A DNA stretch of 64,000 nucleotides, taken from NCBI GenBank assembly GCA_050633545.1, contig JBOEGS010000017.1, forward strand, positions 9,870 through 73,869, written 5' to 3'. Made by a program: the position numbers and the translations under genes. A model generated the notes under the pieces. That model was not told the DNA's origin. It did no database searches and was given only the letters and a program-made list of their open reading frames with translations. This DNA is from Litorivita sp050633545. GTDB taxonomy: Bacteria > Pseudomonadota > Alphaproteobacteria > Rhodobacterales > Rhodobacteraceae. Of the stretch, positions 53,863 to 61,586 are shown in pieces. How positions within the stretch are numbered: the stretch's first letter is position 1; every line of letters starts with the position of its first letter.

Positions 53863-54159
53863 TCAGATGCCTTGAAATGCCATATCAAGCGCGCGGGTGA
53901 TTTGCGCGTGATGGGCATCAAGGCTGCCCAAGGGCGCGCCCATTTCGGCCAAGGGCACGGCGGCGAGGAATTGCGTCACCATCACCACCTCGGCCTCGCC
54001 GAGCAAGAACACCGGATTGAGGTGACGCGCGGGTTTGGGCGCCGCATTGCGCGCCATCAGCGGCACGACAATGCGGGTGTTTAGCGGCTCCAGAAAATCC
54101 GCCTGCACATCAAGCACCAAAGCCCCGCTGGCGAGGCGGTAAACATCATGGCGCGCCAC
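53863..54159 (-). CDS. ccdB: CcdB family toxin
   Basis: 98 aa from a GTG at 54159, one base after the antitoxin stop; no ATG fits. VARHDVYRLASGALVLDVQA at the start, NTRIVVPLMAR and ARHLNPVFLLGEAEVVMVTQ mid-protein and the C-terminal AHHAQITRALDMAFQGI match CcdB. The last Trp-Gly-Ile of plasmid CcdB that contacts gyrase is replaced by QGI, so gyrase poisoning is not certain. CcdB traps DNA gyrase; chromosomal versions often have weak activity. Confidence 0.85.
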   Translation of the reverse strand: MARHDVYRLASGALVLDVQADFLEPLNTRIVVPLMARNAAPKPARHLNPVFLLGEAEVVMVTQFLAAVPLAEMGAPLGSLDAHHAQITRALDMAFQGI

Positions 54160-54160
54160 G

Positions 54161-54394
54161 TCAGAAGCGCCGGAAACCGGCCAAGGGCAGCGGGTTTTGC
54201 GCGGCAAAGCGGTTCGAACTGTCGAGCGCCTCGGCGTTTTCATTGCGCCAGTCTTCGGCGCGGCGCTCGCGCAGGGCGGCGCGGATGCCCTCTTCGGCGG
54301 CGCGCGACAGGTTCACACGGCTTTCGCGAGCGCGGCTGACGAGGGCGGCGTCGAGGCTCAAATTGGTGGGCTTGCGCCCTTCGGGCTGCGGCAT
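54161..54394 (-). CDS. ccdA: CcdA family antitoxin
   Basis: 77 aa from the ATG at 54394, with GGAG upstream. The N-terminal ribbon-helix-helix has KPTNLSLDAALVSRARESRV; the C-terminal part, AEDWRNENAEALDSSNRFAA, is the CcdB-binding tail with the typical W-x3-N-x-EA-x3-SN motif. One base separates it from ccdB. Binds its own promoter; the inverted repeat at 54472 is a candidate site. Confidence 0.88.
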   Translation of the reverse strand: MPQPEGRKPTNLSLDAALVSRARESRVNLSRAAEEGIRAALRERRAEDWRNENAEALDSSNRFAAQNPLPLAGFRRF

Positions 54395-54471
54395 GGGAGG
54401 CTCCGGTGCGAGGATGGGCAGAGTAGCGATGACGCCCAATCTATCACATCCCACCCCCATGCGCCAGAACA

Positions 54472-54491
54472 TGCGCATGAGCTTGCGCATA
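54472..54491. promoter_or_regulatory. Inverted repeat upstream of ccdAB
   Basis: ATGCGCA-TGAGCT-TGCGCAT, perfect seven-base arms, 78 bases upstream of ccdA, with a further ATGCGCC just beside it. A likely autoregulatory site for CcdA/CcdB. Confidence 0.5.
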
Positions 54492-54760
54492 AATGCAGGC
54501 AAGGACGCGCGGCGCAGAGGCTGTGCCGCGACCATATGACCCCTATGAGCCGCAGGGACGCAGGGACCAAAAAAGGCGGCATTGATGCGCAAGGCACCAA
54601 CGCCGCCATAACCGGTCGAACGCTCTGGGGAGACAGAGAGCGACCATGGCCCGATGCGATAGGGATTATGGCATCGGGGGGTCCGGCCCCTGCCCTCACC
54701 GCCTAGCGAAGAGGTAAGCTTCCAAGCGGGTCAGGCAGGTGGCGCGGGGGGGAGGGGCTT
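54492..54760. other. Intergenic region without a supported gene
   Basis: Between the ccdAB promoter and the stop of a small unknown gene. Open frames here are short, start without ribosome sites and have no recognisable product. No RNA gene seen. Confidence 0.4.
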
Positions 54761-55147
54761 TCAAACGGCGATCTTCTCCATCCCGAAATCAAAAGCCACA
54801 AGGCGCAATTCCTGACCGACCTTGGCCTCGCCATAGGTCGCGGGGATGAGTTGCAATTCGACATCAAGCATCCCGCAGCCGAAATCGGACAGATCGACCA
54901 ATGTATCAAGCTCGCCATGGGCGACCAACTCGTCCAGAACCAGCACATCGTTGCAATAGAGCTGGATCAACATCCGGCCCGTCACCTCGACCTGCAAATA
55001 CAATTGCTCGGCGCCTTTTTCAGCGTCCAGCCTGGTGCGCAGGCTGCCGCCTTCGGTCTCTAACATGATGCGGCGCCCGTAAGCGCGGCGCATCCAACCC
55101 GTAAGCTCCACAGGCTTCCAACGCGTGGATTGAAGTCTACTCAACAT
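54761..55147 (-). CDS. Unrecognised 128 aa protein
   Basis: ATG at 55147 with AAGGAG eight bases upstream. No family recognised, no signal peptide or membrane helix. The body alternates in a beta-strand fashion (QLYLQVEVTGRMLIQLYCND, LVLDELVAHGELDTLVDLS, DVELQLIPATYGEAKVGQEL). The gene overlaps the preceding small gene by 11 bases, so the two are probably translationally coupled. Divergent from the winged-helix/TPR regulator unit. Confidence 0.65.
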   Translation of the reverse strand: MLSRLQSTRWKPVELTGWMRRAYGRRIMLETEGGSLRTRLDAEKGAEQLYLQVEVTGRMLIQLYCNDVLVLDELVAHGELDTLVDLSDFGCGMLDVELQLIPATYGEAKVGQELRLVAFDFGMEKIAV

Positions 55148-55340
55148 CCCTGTTCTCCTTTGCCAAATCGGCAGGGCCAACGCGGTCAATCACCTTGATC
55201 ATCCAACCCAAAATCTCCCTCTGACCGCCCTCGAGCTTGCAGGTTTCGGCTACAGACACAGCCTCTTCGCGCAGCTCCGGCCAGCGGTGGTAAAAATCGA
55301 CGAGATCCTGGATGGCATGATCGCCAGTGGGTGGCAGCAT
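55137..55340 (-). CDS. Small unrecognised protein, 67 aa
   Basis: ATG at 55340 with GAAGGG upstream. Predicted mostly helical and acidic (IQDLVDFYHRWPELREEAVS, REILGWMIKVIDRVGPADLA). It overlaps the next gene by 11 bases. The good ribosome site and coupling support a real gene. Promoter region shared with the regulator gene on the other strand, which contains GTTAA boxes. Confidence 0.6.
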   Translation of the reverse strand: MLPPTGDHAIQDLVDFYHRWPELREEAVSVAETCKLEGGQREILGWMIKVIDRVGPADLAKENRDVE

Positions 55341-55353
55341 CGTAAAACCCTTC

Positions 55354-55450
55354 GGTTAATGATTACCCGTTAACCTTACGATAACCTTTGCACGGGGCGT
55401 GCGTGAATAAACTGTGAAGTGCTTTGTTCGCCGTTAATCCGGTGTTAACG
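55354..55450. promoter_or_regulatory. Four GTTAAY boxes in a divergent promoter region
   Basis: GTTAAT at 55355, GTTAAC at 55369, GTTAAT at 55433 and GTTAAC at 55444. The last two also form CGTTAA-N7-TTAACG (55432-55450). They flank the promoters of the small-gene pair and of the winged-helix regulator, whose DNA-binding type commonly uses repeated half sites. Confidence 0.45.
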
Positions 55451-55474
55451 TTTCCCCAAGGGCAATAGGAGAAA

Positions 55475-57121
55475 ATGCTTTTGACAGCGCGACTTGAGAT
55501 ATCCTTGTTCGGCACCTGCGCCATTCGCGTGGTCGGCAGCGAGACCCGCGAAATTCGCGGCGCCAAGCATCGTGCGCTCTTTGCCCTGCTCGCCACCGCC
55601 CCCTTGGGCCGGCGCACGCGGACCTATTTGCAAAACACGCTTTGGGGCTATGCGGGCTATGACAGCGGGCATCAGAACCTGCGCCGCGCCCTGTCGGATT
55701 TGCGCAAACTGATGGGCGATGATTTCGACGCTTTCGTCCATACCACCAATAGCGATATCGAGCTTGATCTCGAATATGTCACCTTTGTCGGCACCCCCGA
55801 TGCGGGGCTGTTTCTCGAAGACCTCAATATCAACGAACAGGAGTTTCGCGATTGGGTGGACGGCATCCGCGCCGCCCCCGAACAGGTCGCCGCCCTCTAC
55901 CGGATCACCCCGCGCGCGCAACTGGGCCGCCCGCGCCCGCGCATCACCGCCCTGCCCCTCACCGTGCTGACCCCCGACCCCGAATTGCGGGTTCTGGGCG
56001 ATTGGGCCGCCGAGGAAATGTGCCGCTCCTTGTCGCGCTCCAACCTTTTGACCGTGATCTCGCATCTGTCGAGCCGCGCTATGGCGCATCAGATGATCGA
56101 TATCTCCTCGGTGCGCGAAACGCTGGATGTGGATTATCTGATCACCGGCACCCTGCGCCGATTCAAAGGCGATCTGGTCGCCGATTTCGATTTCGTCGAT
56201 GCGCGCAGCGGCAACATCTTGTGGAACCGCAATCTGGCCTGTCCTGCCGGTGAATTCACCGACCATTTGCAAGGCCGCCTCGTCAATGTGATCCAGAGCA
56301 TCGGGCGCACCATCGCCGATGCGGCGATCCATTATGTGCGCGACCGCCCGCTGCCGATGATCGAGGATCAACATCTTGTCATCGCCGGTGTCTCGCTCAT
56401 GCACCGCCCGCAGATGCGCGATTTCCTCTCCTCGCGCGAATATCTGGTCGAGGCCGCCAAACGCATGCCGCGCGCCGCCGAACCGCATGCATGGCTGGGC
56501 AAATGGTATGTTCTGTCGGTCTTCAAAGGCTTTACCACCGACCGCGCGGGCGATACGCAAAAAGCCTTGGACGCCACGGCGCGCGCCCTCGATATCGACC
56601 CTGAAAGCAGCTTTAGTCTCACAATTGACGGGTTTGCCAATAACAACCTGCTCAAGAATATGGATGTGGCCGAGGCGCGCTATACCGCCGCCTTGGATGT
56701 GAACCCCAACGAGAGCCTGTCGTGGCTGCTGCGCGGGGCGCTGATGGCCTTTCAAGACGACGGCATGGCCGCGATCCGCGCGACGCAAACCGCGCGCTCG
56801 CTCTCGCCCATCGACCCCTTCGGATATTATTACGACAGCCTCGCCAGCACTGCCTATGTCTCCGCCGAGCAATTCGAAAAAGGCCTCGAATTTGCCGAAC
56901 GCTCCTTGGCGGTCAACGACCGGCACCTGTCGACCCTGCGCTCCAAAGTGACGGCGCTGCACAATCTTGGCCGCCATGGCGAGGCGCGCGAGACCGCGCA
57001 GATGATCTTGCGCCGCCACCCCGAATTCAGCCTCGACGAATATCGTAAAAGCCACCCTTCGGCCGACCACCGCGTCGGCAAAATGGTGATCGAGGCGCTG
57101 CACTCTTCCGGCATTACTTAA
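55475..57121 (+). CDS. Winged-helix (OmpR/SARP-type) regulator with TPR domain
   Basis: 548 aa. Residues 1-95: ISLFGTCAIRVVGSETREIR, HRALFALLATAPLGRRTRTY and GHQNLRRALSDLRKLMGDDF are an OmpR/SARP-like winged helix as in CadC/BTAD regulators. Residues about 165-290 resemble a TolB/FlgO-type N-terminal domain (MCRSLSRSNLLTVISHLSSR). Residues 300-530 are TPR repeats. No membrane helix or phosphorylation domain. It begins the unit with the PAP2-like enzyme 22 bases downstream and the peptidase after it, so it is likely their regulator. GGAG-like AATAGGAG precedes the ATG. Confidence 0.8.
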   Translation: MLLTARLEISLFGTCAIRVVGSETREIRGAKHRALFALLATAPLGRRTRTYLQNTLWGYAGYDSGHQNLRRALSDLRKLMGDDFDAFVHTTNSDIELDLEYVTFVGTPDAGLFLEDLNINEQEFRDWVDGIRAAPEQVAALYRITPRAQLGRPRPRITALPLTVLTPDPELRVLGDWAAEEMCRSLSRSNLLTVISHLSSRAMAHQMIDISSVRETLDVDYLITGTLRRFKGDLVADFDFVDARSGNILWNRNLACPAGEFTDHLQGRLVNVIQSIGRTIADAAIHYVRDRPLPMIEDQHLVIAGVSLMHRPQMRDFLSSREYLVEAAKRMPRAAEPHAWLGKWYVLSVFKGFTTDRAGDTQKALDATARALDIDPESSFSLTIDGFANNNLLKNMDVAEARYTAALDVNPNESLSWLLRGALMAFQDDGMAAIRATQTARSLSPIDPFGYYYDSLASTAYVSAEQFEKGLEFAERSLAVNDRHLSTLRSKVTALHNLGRHGEARETAQMILRRHPEFSLDEYRKSHPSADHRVGKMVIEALHSSGIT

Positions 57122-57143
57122 TTTTTTGAAAAGGACTTACAGA

Positions 57144-58262
57144 ATGGCACAATATGGTGGTTTGGGCGGTCTCGGCGGCCTTGGTGGACTTGGTGGTTTG
57201 GGCGGCCTCGGGGGGCTTGGCGGCCTCGGGGGCTTGGGCGGTTTGGGCGCGCAAACCGGGCTTGGCGGCTTTTTGGGCGCGGGCGATGTGGGCGGCTACA
57301 GCGGCGCCGCGACCGCCGGTTTGATGACCACCGCCGACGGGCTGCGCCATCTGGCGGGCAATGCGGTGGCGCCCGACCCCGCGCCTCTCGCCTTTGACGA
57401 TCCGAGCAACCTCAACCGCTGGGCGCAATGGGTGCGCGGCTCGCTCTATATCTCTGAAGTCTTCCCCGCGCTGACATTTTCTACCGATCCGGCAGCGCAA
57501 ACCGTCACGCTCGATTTTGACGGCGCGCCGATGGTGACCTTGGCGCGGCCTTCGGATGCGCTTTTGGCCGATCAGATCGAATTCGTCTCTAACTATGCCG
57601 ATTTGCGCCCTGACCGCGCCTCTGAAATCGCCTCGCAACTCGGATTTCCAACCGAATATTTCGCGATGATCCTTGGTCTGCATGTGGGCCAGCACCCCAA
57701 AACCTTTGAATTGCTCATGGCCGTGCAGGTCATGGCGGCCCATGCGGCGATGATCGTCAAACATGCGCTCGCCGTGCGCCGCCCCGACCAGATCGACGGG
57801 CGGATTTTGCCGATGATCCCGACGCCCGGGCATGGCAGCTTCCCCTCCGCCCATGCCACCGAAGCCTATACCGCGCTGACCGTTCTCGAAGGTCTGGTGG
57901 GGGCATGGGGCAGCCTTGGCGATATGGCGCCGCGTCTGGCCATCCTGCGCGGTCTGGCCGAACGGATCGCCGTCAACCGCACCGTGGCGGGCGTGCATTA
58001 CCCCATCGACAGCTGGGCCGGAGCGGCGCTTGGCACCGCGCTTGGCCGCGCCTTGCTGGGCCGCTGCGGACAGGCCCCTGCCGCCCTGCCCTCCTTGAGT
58101 TACACGGCGCAAAACAGCGATTTCAACGATCACGATTTCACCCAGAACGCCGCCGCCCACGGGCTGACCGAAGGGCCCGCCTATAGCGCCGCCGCCGCGC
58201 CCAATTTCACATGGCTGTGGGATCTGGCCGCCGCCGAACACCAAGCGCCGGCAGGGGTGTAA
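57144..58262 (+). CDS. PAP2/vanadium haloperoxidase-like protein with (GGL)10 N-terminus
   Basis: 372 aa from the ATG at 57144, with AAGGA upstream. Residues 5-34 are ten GGL repeats, followed by another Gly-rich stretch to about residue 60. The C-terminal half has all three acid-phosphatase/haloperoxidase motifs: K206-x6-R213-P214, P234-S-A-H237 (in GHGSFPSAHATEAYTA) and R279-x5-H285-x3-D289 (in NRTVAGVHYPIDS). PSAH replaces the commoner PSGH. No signal peptide or membrane helices, unlike lipid PAP2 enzymes, which favours a soluble vanadium-haloperoxidase-like enzyme. It is followed three bases later by an S8 peptidase gene. The Gly-Leu segment could be an assembly or self-association tail. 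Confidence 0.83.
   Translation: MAQYGGLGGLGGLGGLGGLGGLGGLGGLGGLGGLGAQTGLGGFLGAGDVGGYSGAATAGLMTTADGLRHLAGNAVAPDPAPLAFDDPSNLNRWAQWVRGSLYISEVFPALTFSTDPAAQTVTLDFDGAPMVTLARPSDALLADQIEFVSNYADLRPDRASEIASQLGFPTEYFAMILGLHVGQHPKTFELLMAVQVMAAHAAMIVKHALAVRRPDQIDGRILPMIPTPGHGSFPSAHATEAYTALTVLEGLVGAWGSLGDMAPRLAILRGLAERIAVNRTVAGVHYPIDSWAGAALGTALGRALLGRCGQAPAALPSLSYTAQNSDFNDHDFTQNAAAHGLTEGPAYSAAAAPNFTWLWDLAAAEHQAPAGV
57156..57245 (+). repeat. Ten-copy nine-base coding repeat (GGL)
   Basis: Ten tandem nine-base units, each encoding Gly-Gly-Leu with differing third bases, in frame at the start of the PAP2-like gene. Codon variation shows that the protein sequence, not just the DNA, has been kept; copy number may still vary by slippage. 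Confidence 0.92.
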
Positions 58263-58265
58263 CCC

Positions 58266-60389
58266 ATGTATGCACAACGCGAACCCAAGGAGCGGATTTC
58301 GAATTATTCGGGTCCCTACGAGCGCTATGTCTTCTCCGAAGAGCTGGGCCAGCCCTTCGCCTTTCCGGCCATCGCCGATGAAACCTCGGGCTATTACACG
58401 GCGCTGTTGGAGGGCACCGACAGCTTGCCCAGCCACCCGCGCTTTGAAACCCGCCTGCCGCCGCTGTGGAACCCTCTGGCGCGCAAACGCACCATCGTGC
58501 CCTTTGCCTTCTACGACAAACAGGCCAATGACCCCGACCGTCGCCCCCGCGTCGACCGCGAGATCGCCTCGCTGCTCGATGCGGTGACCGAAGACAGCAC
58601 CGCGCGCAGCGCCATCCGTCCGCGGTTTCGGGTCAATTTCCCCATCGCCCCGCAGGCATGGACCGCCACCTACCACCCCCATTGCGATATGGACAACTGG
58701 ACGGTGCCCGCCACCCGCCCCAAAGCCATCATCGCGGTGATCGACGACGGGCTGCCCTTTGGCCACCGCGCCTTTCTGGACAGCACCGGCAAAACCCGCG
58801 TCTCGCATATCTGGCTGCAATCGGCCCGCGCCAGCGCCCCCCATAGCGCCGTGCCCTTCGGGCGCGAATATATGAACGGCGAGATCAACGCCATGCGCGC
58901 CGCTTCGGGCGATGACGACGCCGAATTTTACCGTAGTTCAGGTGCAATAGACCCTGTTTTGGACGAACTTGGCCCCCATATGCGCCGCTCTATGACCCAT
59001 GGCGCCCATGTCATGGGCATGGCGGCGGGCAATGCCTCGGTTTACGGCGGCAGCACGCTGGGCGACGATATCCAGATCATCGCCGTGCAATTGCCCAATA
59101 CCATCGCATGGGACACCTCCGGCTTTGGCAAAGAGATGTATATGCTCAGCGCCATCCACTATGTCTTCGACCGCGCCCGCGCCATTGCCACCAAATATGC
59201 CGATGATCCGGCCAATCCCGAGGAATTGCCGCTGATCCTCAATTTCAGCTACGGCTGGAGCGCGGGGCGCCATGACGGGCAATCGGAAATGGAACTGGCG
59301 ATTGAGGAACTGCTGGCCGAGCGCCAATCGCTGCAGCCGAAAACCGAAATTACTATGCCCACGGGCAACAATTTCGACAGCGACATGCATGCGGCCATCG
59401 GCGAGGCGGCGCTGTCGAGCGGCAGCTACCGGATCGGATGGCAGATGCAGCCAGAGGACCGCACCTCGAATTACCTCGAAATCTGGCTCCCCGAGGGGGT
59501 GGATGGCGCGCCCTATTCCGTCTCTGTTACACCGCCAAACGGCTATTCTCTCTCTGCGGGCGGCACCATCCCCGTGACCCCCGATTTCGGCCAGATCGGC
59601 GATCCGCGCCGTTTTACCGAATTGGAGATGGACGGGGAAAACATCGGCCAGCTTTCGGTCGATCTGCACCGCGGCAACCGTTGGCGCATCTTGGTGGCGC
59701 TGATCCCCACGGCCTTTGTGCGCGCACAAAGCCGCCGCGCGCCCTCGGGCCTTTGGCAGGTCGAGATCACCCGCGATGGTGCCGCGCCCGCCTTGCCCGC
59801 GGGCGAGGACATCCGCCTTTGGGTGCAGCGCGACGATGATCCCAGCGCTTTGCAAACCGGCGGGCGGCAAAGCCGTCTGGTCGATCTGGCGCCGCGCGGC
59901 GCGGGGCCGATCGCGCCCCCTGCCCCGCCTTATCGGCTCTATTCTACCGCAATTGGCCCGATTTCCGGTTACGGCAGCCTGAGCGGCGTCGGCTCTGCGC
60001 CGCGTGTGACACGCGTGGCGGGATATGTGCAGGTCACCGGCACCCCCGCCCCCTATAGCGCCGCAGGCGGGCTGCGCGTGCAGGGCGGTGCGCCCGCCAC
60101 ATGGGGCGCGCAAACCACGGTCAGCGCCGTGGCGGATCAGTCTCTAATCCTGCGCGGAACGCCCTCGATCGGGTGCCATTCGGGCGGGCTGTCGCGGCTG
60201 ATCGGCACCTCGGGGGCGACGCCGCAGGTCGCGCGCCAGATGGTGATCAACGCCGCCGCAGGGCGCGATGTGATGGAGGGATTTGCCCCCTGCCCTGCCC
60301 TGCCCGCGCGCGAGGACCAAGGCCCGATCAGCGCAGCGCAACATCGCGCCCGTATGGGCGATATGATTGCCCCGCCGCTCGGGCAATAG
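58266..60389 (+). CDS. Subtilisin-like (S8) serine peptidase
   Basis: 707 aa. Catalytic triad: Asp near residue 160 (AIIAVIDDGLPFGHRAF), H245 (MTHGAHVMGMAAG), S649 (GTSGATPQVAR); oxyanion Asn near 368 (MPTGNN). Between His and Ser lies a large beta-rich insert (about residues 380-630). No signal peptide, so cytoplasmic unless exported another way. It starts three bases after the PAP2-like stop, so co-translation is probable. A protease that processes or is controlled with the GGL protein would fit, but this is inference. The C-terminus after the Ser motif is short (ARMGDMIAPPLGQ). Confidence 0.88.
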   Translation: MYAQREPKERISNYSGPYERYVFSEELGQPFAFPAIADETSGYYTALLEGTDSLPSHPRFETRLPPLWNPLARKRTIVPFAFYDKQANDPDRRPRVDREIASLLDAVTEDSTARSAIRPRFRVNFPIAPQAWTATYHPHCDMDNWTVPATRPKAIIAVIDDGLPFGHRAFLDSTGKTRVSHIWLQSARASAPHSAVPFGREYMNGEINAMRAASGDDDAEFYRSSGAIDPVLDELGPHMRRSMTHGAHVMGMAAGNASVYGGSTLGDDIQIIAVQLPNTIAWDTSGFGKEMYMLSAIHYVFDRARAIATKYADDPANPEELPLILNFSYGWSAGRHDGQSEMELAIEELLAERQSLQPKTEITMPTGNNFDSDMHAAIGEAALSSGSYRIGWQMQPEDRTSNYLEIWLPEGVDGAPYSVSVTPPNGYSLSAGGTIPVTPDFGQIGDPRRFTELEMDGENIGQLSVDLHRGNRWRILVALIPTAFVRAQSRRAPSGLWQVEITRDGAAPALPAGEDIRLWVQRDDDPSALQTGGRQSRLVDLAPRGAGPIAPPAPPYRLYSTAIGPISGYGSLSGVGSAPRVTRVAGYVQVTGTPAPYSAAGGLRVQGGAPATWGAQTTVSAVADQSLILRGTPSIGCHSGGLSRLIGTSGATPQVARQMVINAAAGRDVMEGFAPCPALPAREDQGPISAAQHRARMGDMIAPPLGQ

Positions 60390-60489
60390 ATGTAATCAGT
60401 AGCAATCCCGCTCGAAAGGCTCTTCGCCGACAAGCAGCTAAGTTGACACGGCGGGATCGCCACGTTGTTGCCCTATGTTAAAAAGCCGG

Positions 60490-60930
60490 CGGTTTACTCC
60501 GGTTCAAGCTTGTGTAGGGCGCCTCCGTCGCTGCGCAACTTGTCCGTTATGATGACGCGCGACAGGCCCCAGCGGGCGATCAGCCTGAAGATAACCGCTT
60601 GGCAGTACGGGCATTTCGGCGGGTTTGCACCAGAATGTCGAGTGTTTCACAGTTGCCGTCGACGGCGCGCCAAAGCCGATGTTTCTTGCCTCGGTTCGTG
60701 ATCACCACTTCGTCCAAATGCGATTTATCGATGGGTTGCCTGCGCGCCGCTCGGACAGTTTTCGCGATCTGCGCCCCGAATTTCCGACCCATGCCCTGAT
60801 GGTTTCAAAGCTTACAGTGGCACCGCGCTCGGCAATGAGATTGCCTCAACGTCCCGCAAGCCGAGCGCAAGTCAATGATATGCCCAAACCGCGTAGGAAA
60901 TGATGGACCGCGTGAAGTGTCGCCTTTTTA
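60490..60930 (-). pseudogene. IS6-family transposase remnant
   Basis: Read leftward: SYAVWAYH with an internal stop, a shifted middle, SHLDEVVITNRGKKHRLWRA at about 60730, then TLDILVQTRRNARTAKRL and, in another frame, GLSRVIITDKLRSDGGAL. Several stops and shifts. It marks the border between the peptidase unit and the mobA region. Confidence 0.8.
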
Positions 60931-61019
60931 GCGGGGTTGCGAGGTTTGGCTGATCATCGGCGCTTGCTACACTCAGCCAGATGGCTGCTCAACAACTTGA
61001 CGATCCCCTTGGAACCACC

Positions 61020-61442
61020 TCAGTTGGCCTGGATTGCTTTCCTCGCCAGAATTAGAAACTGTTCTTGTTCCGCCGGTTCGAGACCCGAGAGTATTTGATA
61101 CTGCAACTCGGCAACAATCGGCGCAATGTCGGCATAGGTTTTACGACCATATTCTGTTAAGCTGATTTCGCGCGCACGTCGATCCGATCGGCTGATCGAT
61201 CGCTTGATAAAACCCTTTTGTTCCAGTCGCTCCATCACGCCGCCGATCGTCGCTTTATCGTAGGCGATCCTTGCAGAAATGCCTGATTGATCCAATCCCG
61301 GATGCGCGTGAATGGCATCGAGCGCAGCGAATTGAACCGGCGTGAGGTCGCACCCTGCTGCCTGCATGTGATGCGTGAAGACTTGGGTCGACATCTGATT
61401 CAGTCGGCGGATCAAATGTCCTGCCATGCCAGAGATGTTCAA
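61020..61442 (-). CDS. mobR: MarR family regulator, MobR-like
   Basis: 140 aa from a TTG at 61442, which has AGGAG nine bases upstream; an ATG five codons later is the alternative. HPGLDQSGISARIAYDKATI and GGVMERLEQKGFIKRSISRS are the recognition helix and following segment; wing DRRAREISLTEYGRKTY. Divergent from mobA with an inverted repeat between. In Comamonas, MobR of this family represses mobA until 3-hydroxybenzoate binds; the same arrangement here supports the name. Confidence 0.8.
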   Translation of the reverse strand: MNISGMAGHLIRRLNQMSTQVFTHHMQAAGCDLTPVQFAALDAIHAHPGLDQSGISARIAYDKATIGGVMERLEQKGFIKRSISRSDRRAREISLTEYGRKTYADIAPIVAELQYQILSGLEPAEQEQFLILARKAIQAN

Positions 61443-61535
61443 TTTCGTGGTCTCCTGTCTGCGTGGTCCAATTTCAGCGGTCGCGCCACACTAGCGCAAC
61501 AAAATAAATGTGTGTACATACCGTTTCCGTGCAAG

Positions 61536-61555
61536 ATAGTAAGTATGAGTACTAT
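61536..61555. promoter_or_regulatory. Inverted repeat in the mobR-mobA intergenic region
   Basis: ATAGTA-AGTATGAG-TACTAT, six-base perfect arms, 31 bases before the mobA start. A candidate MarR-type operator. Confidence 0.5.
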
Positions 61556-61586
61556 ATTCAGGTCCAACACATATTGGGAGAGAGCT

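Noticed and set aside
57156..57245. Tandem repeat considered as a CRISPR or intergenic satellite
   Set aside because: Units are nine bases without spacers, in frame and coding for Gly-Gly-Leu.
57114..58844. 576-codon minus-strand frame over the GGL-PAP2 gene
   Set aside because: Its ending with Ala/Glu/Lys/Thr repeats is just the reverse of the GGL-coding repeat; the plus strand has all three PAP2 motifs.
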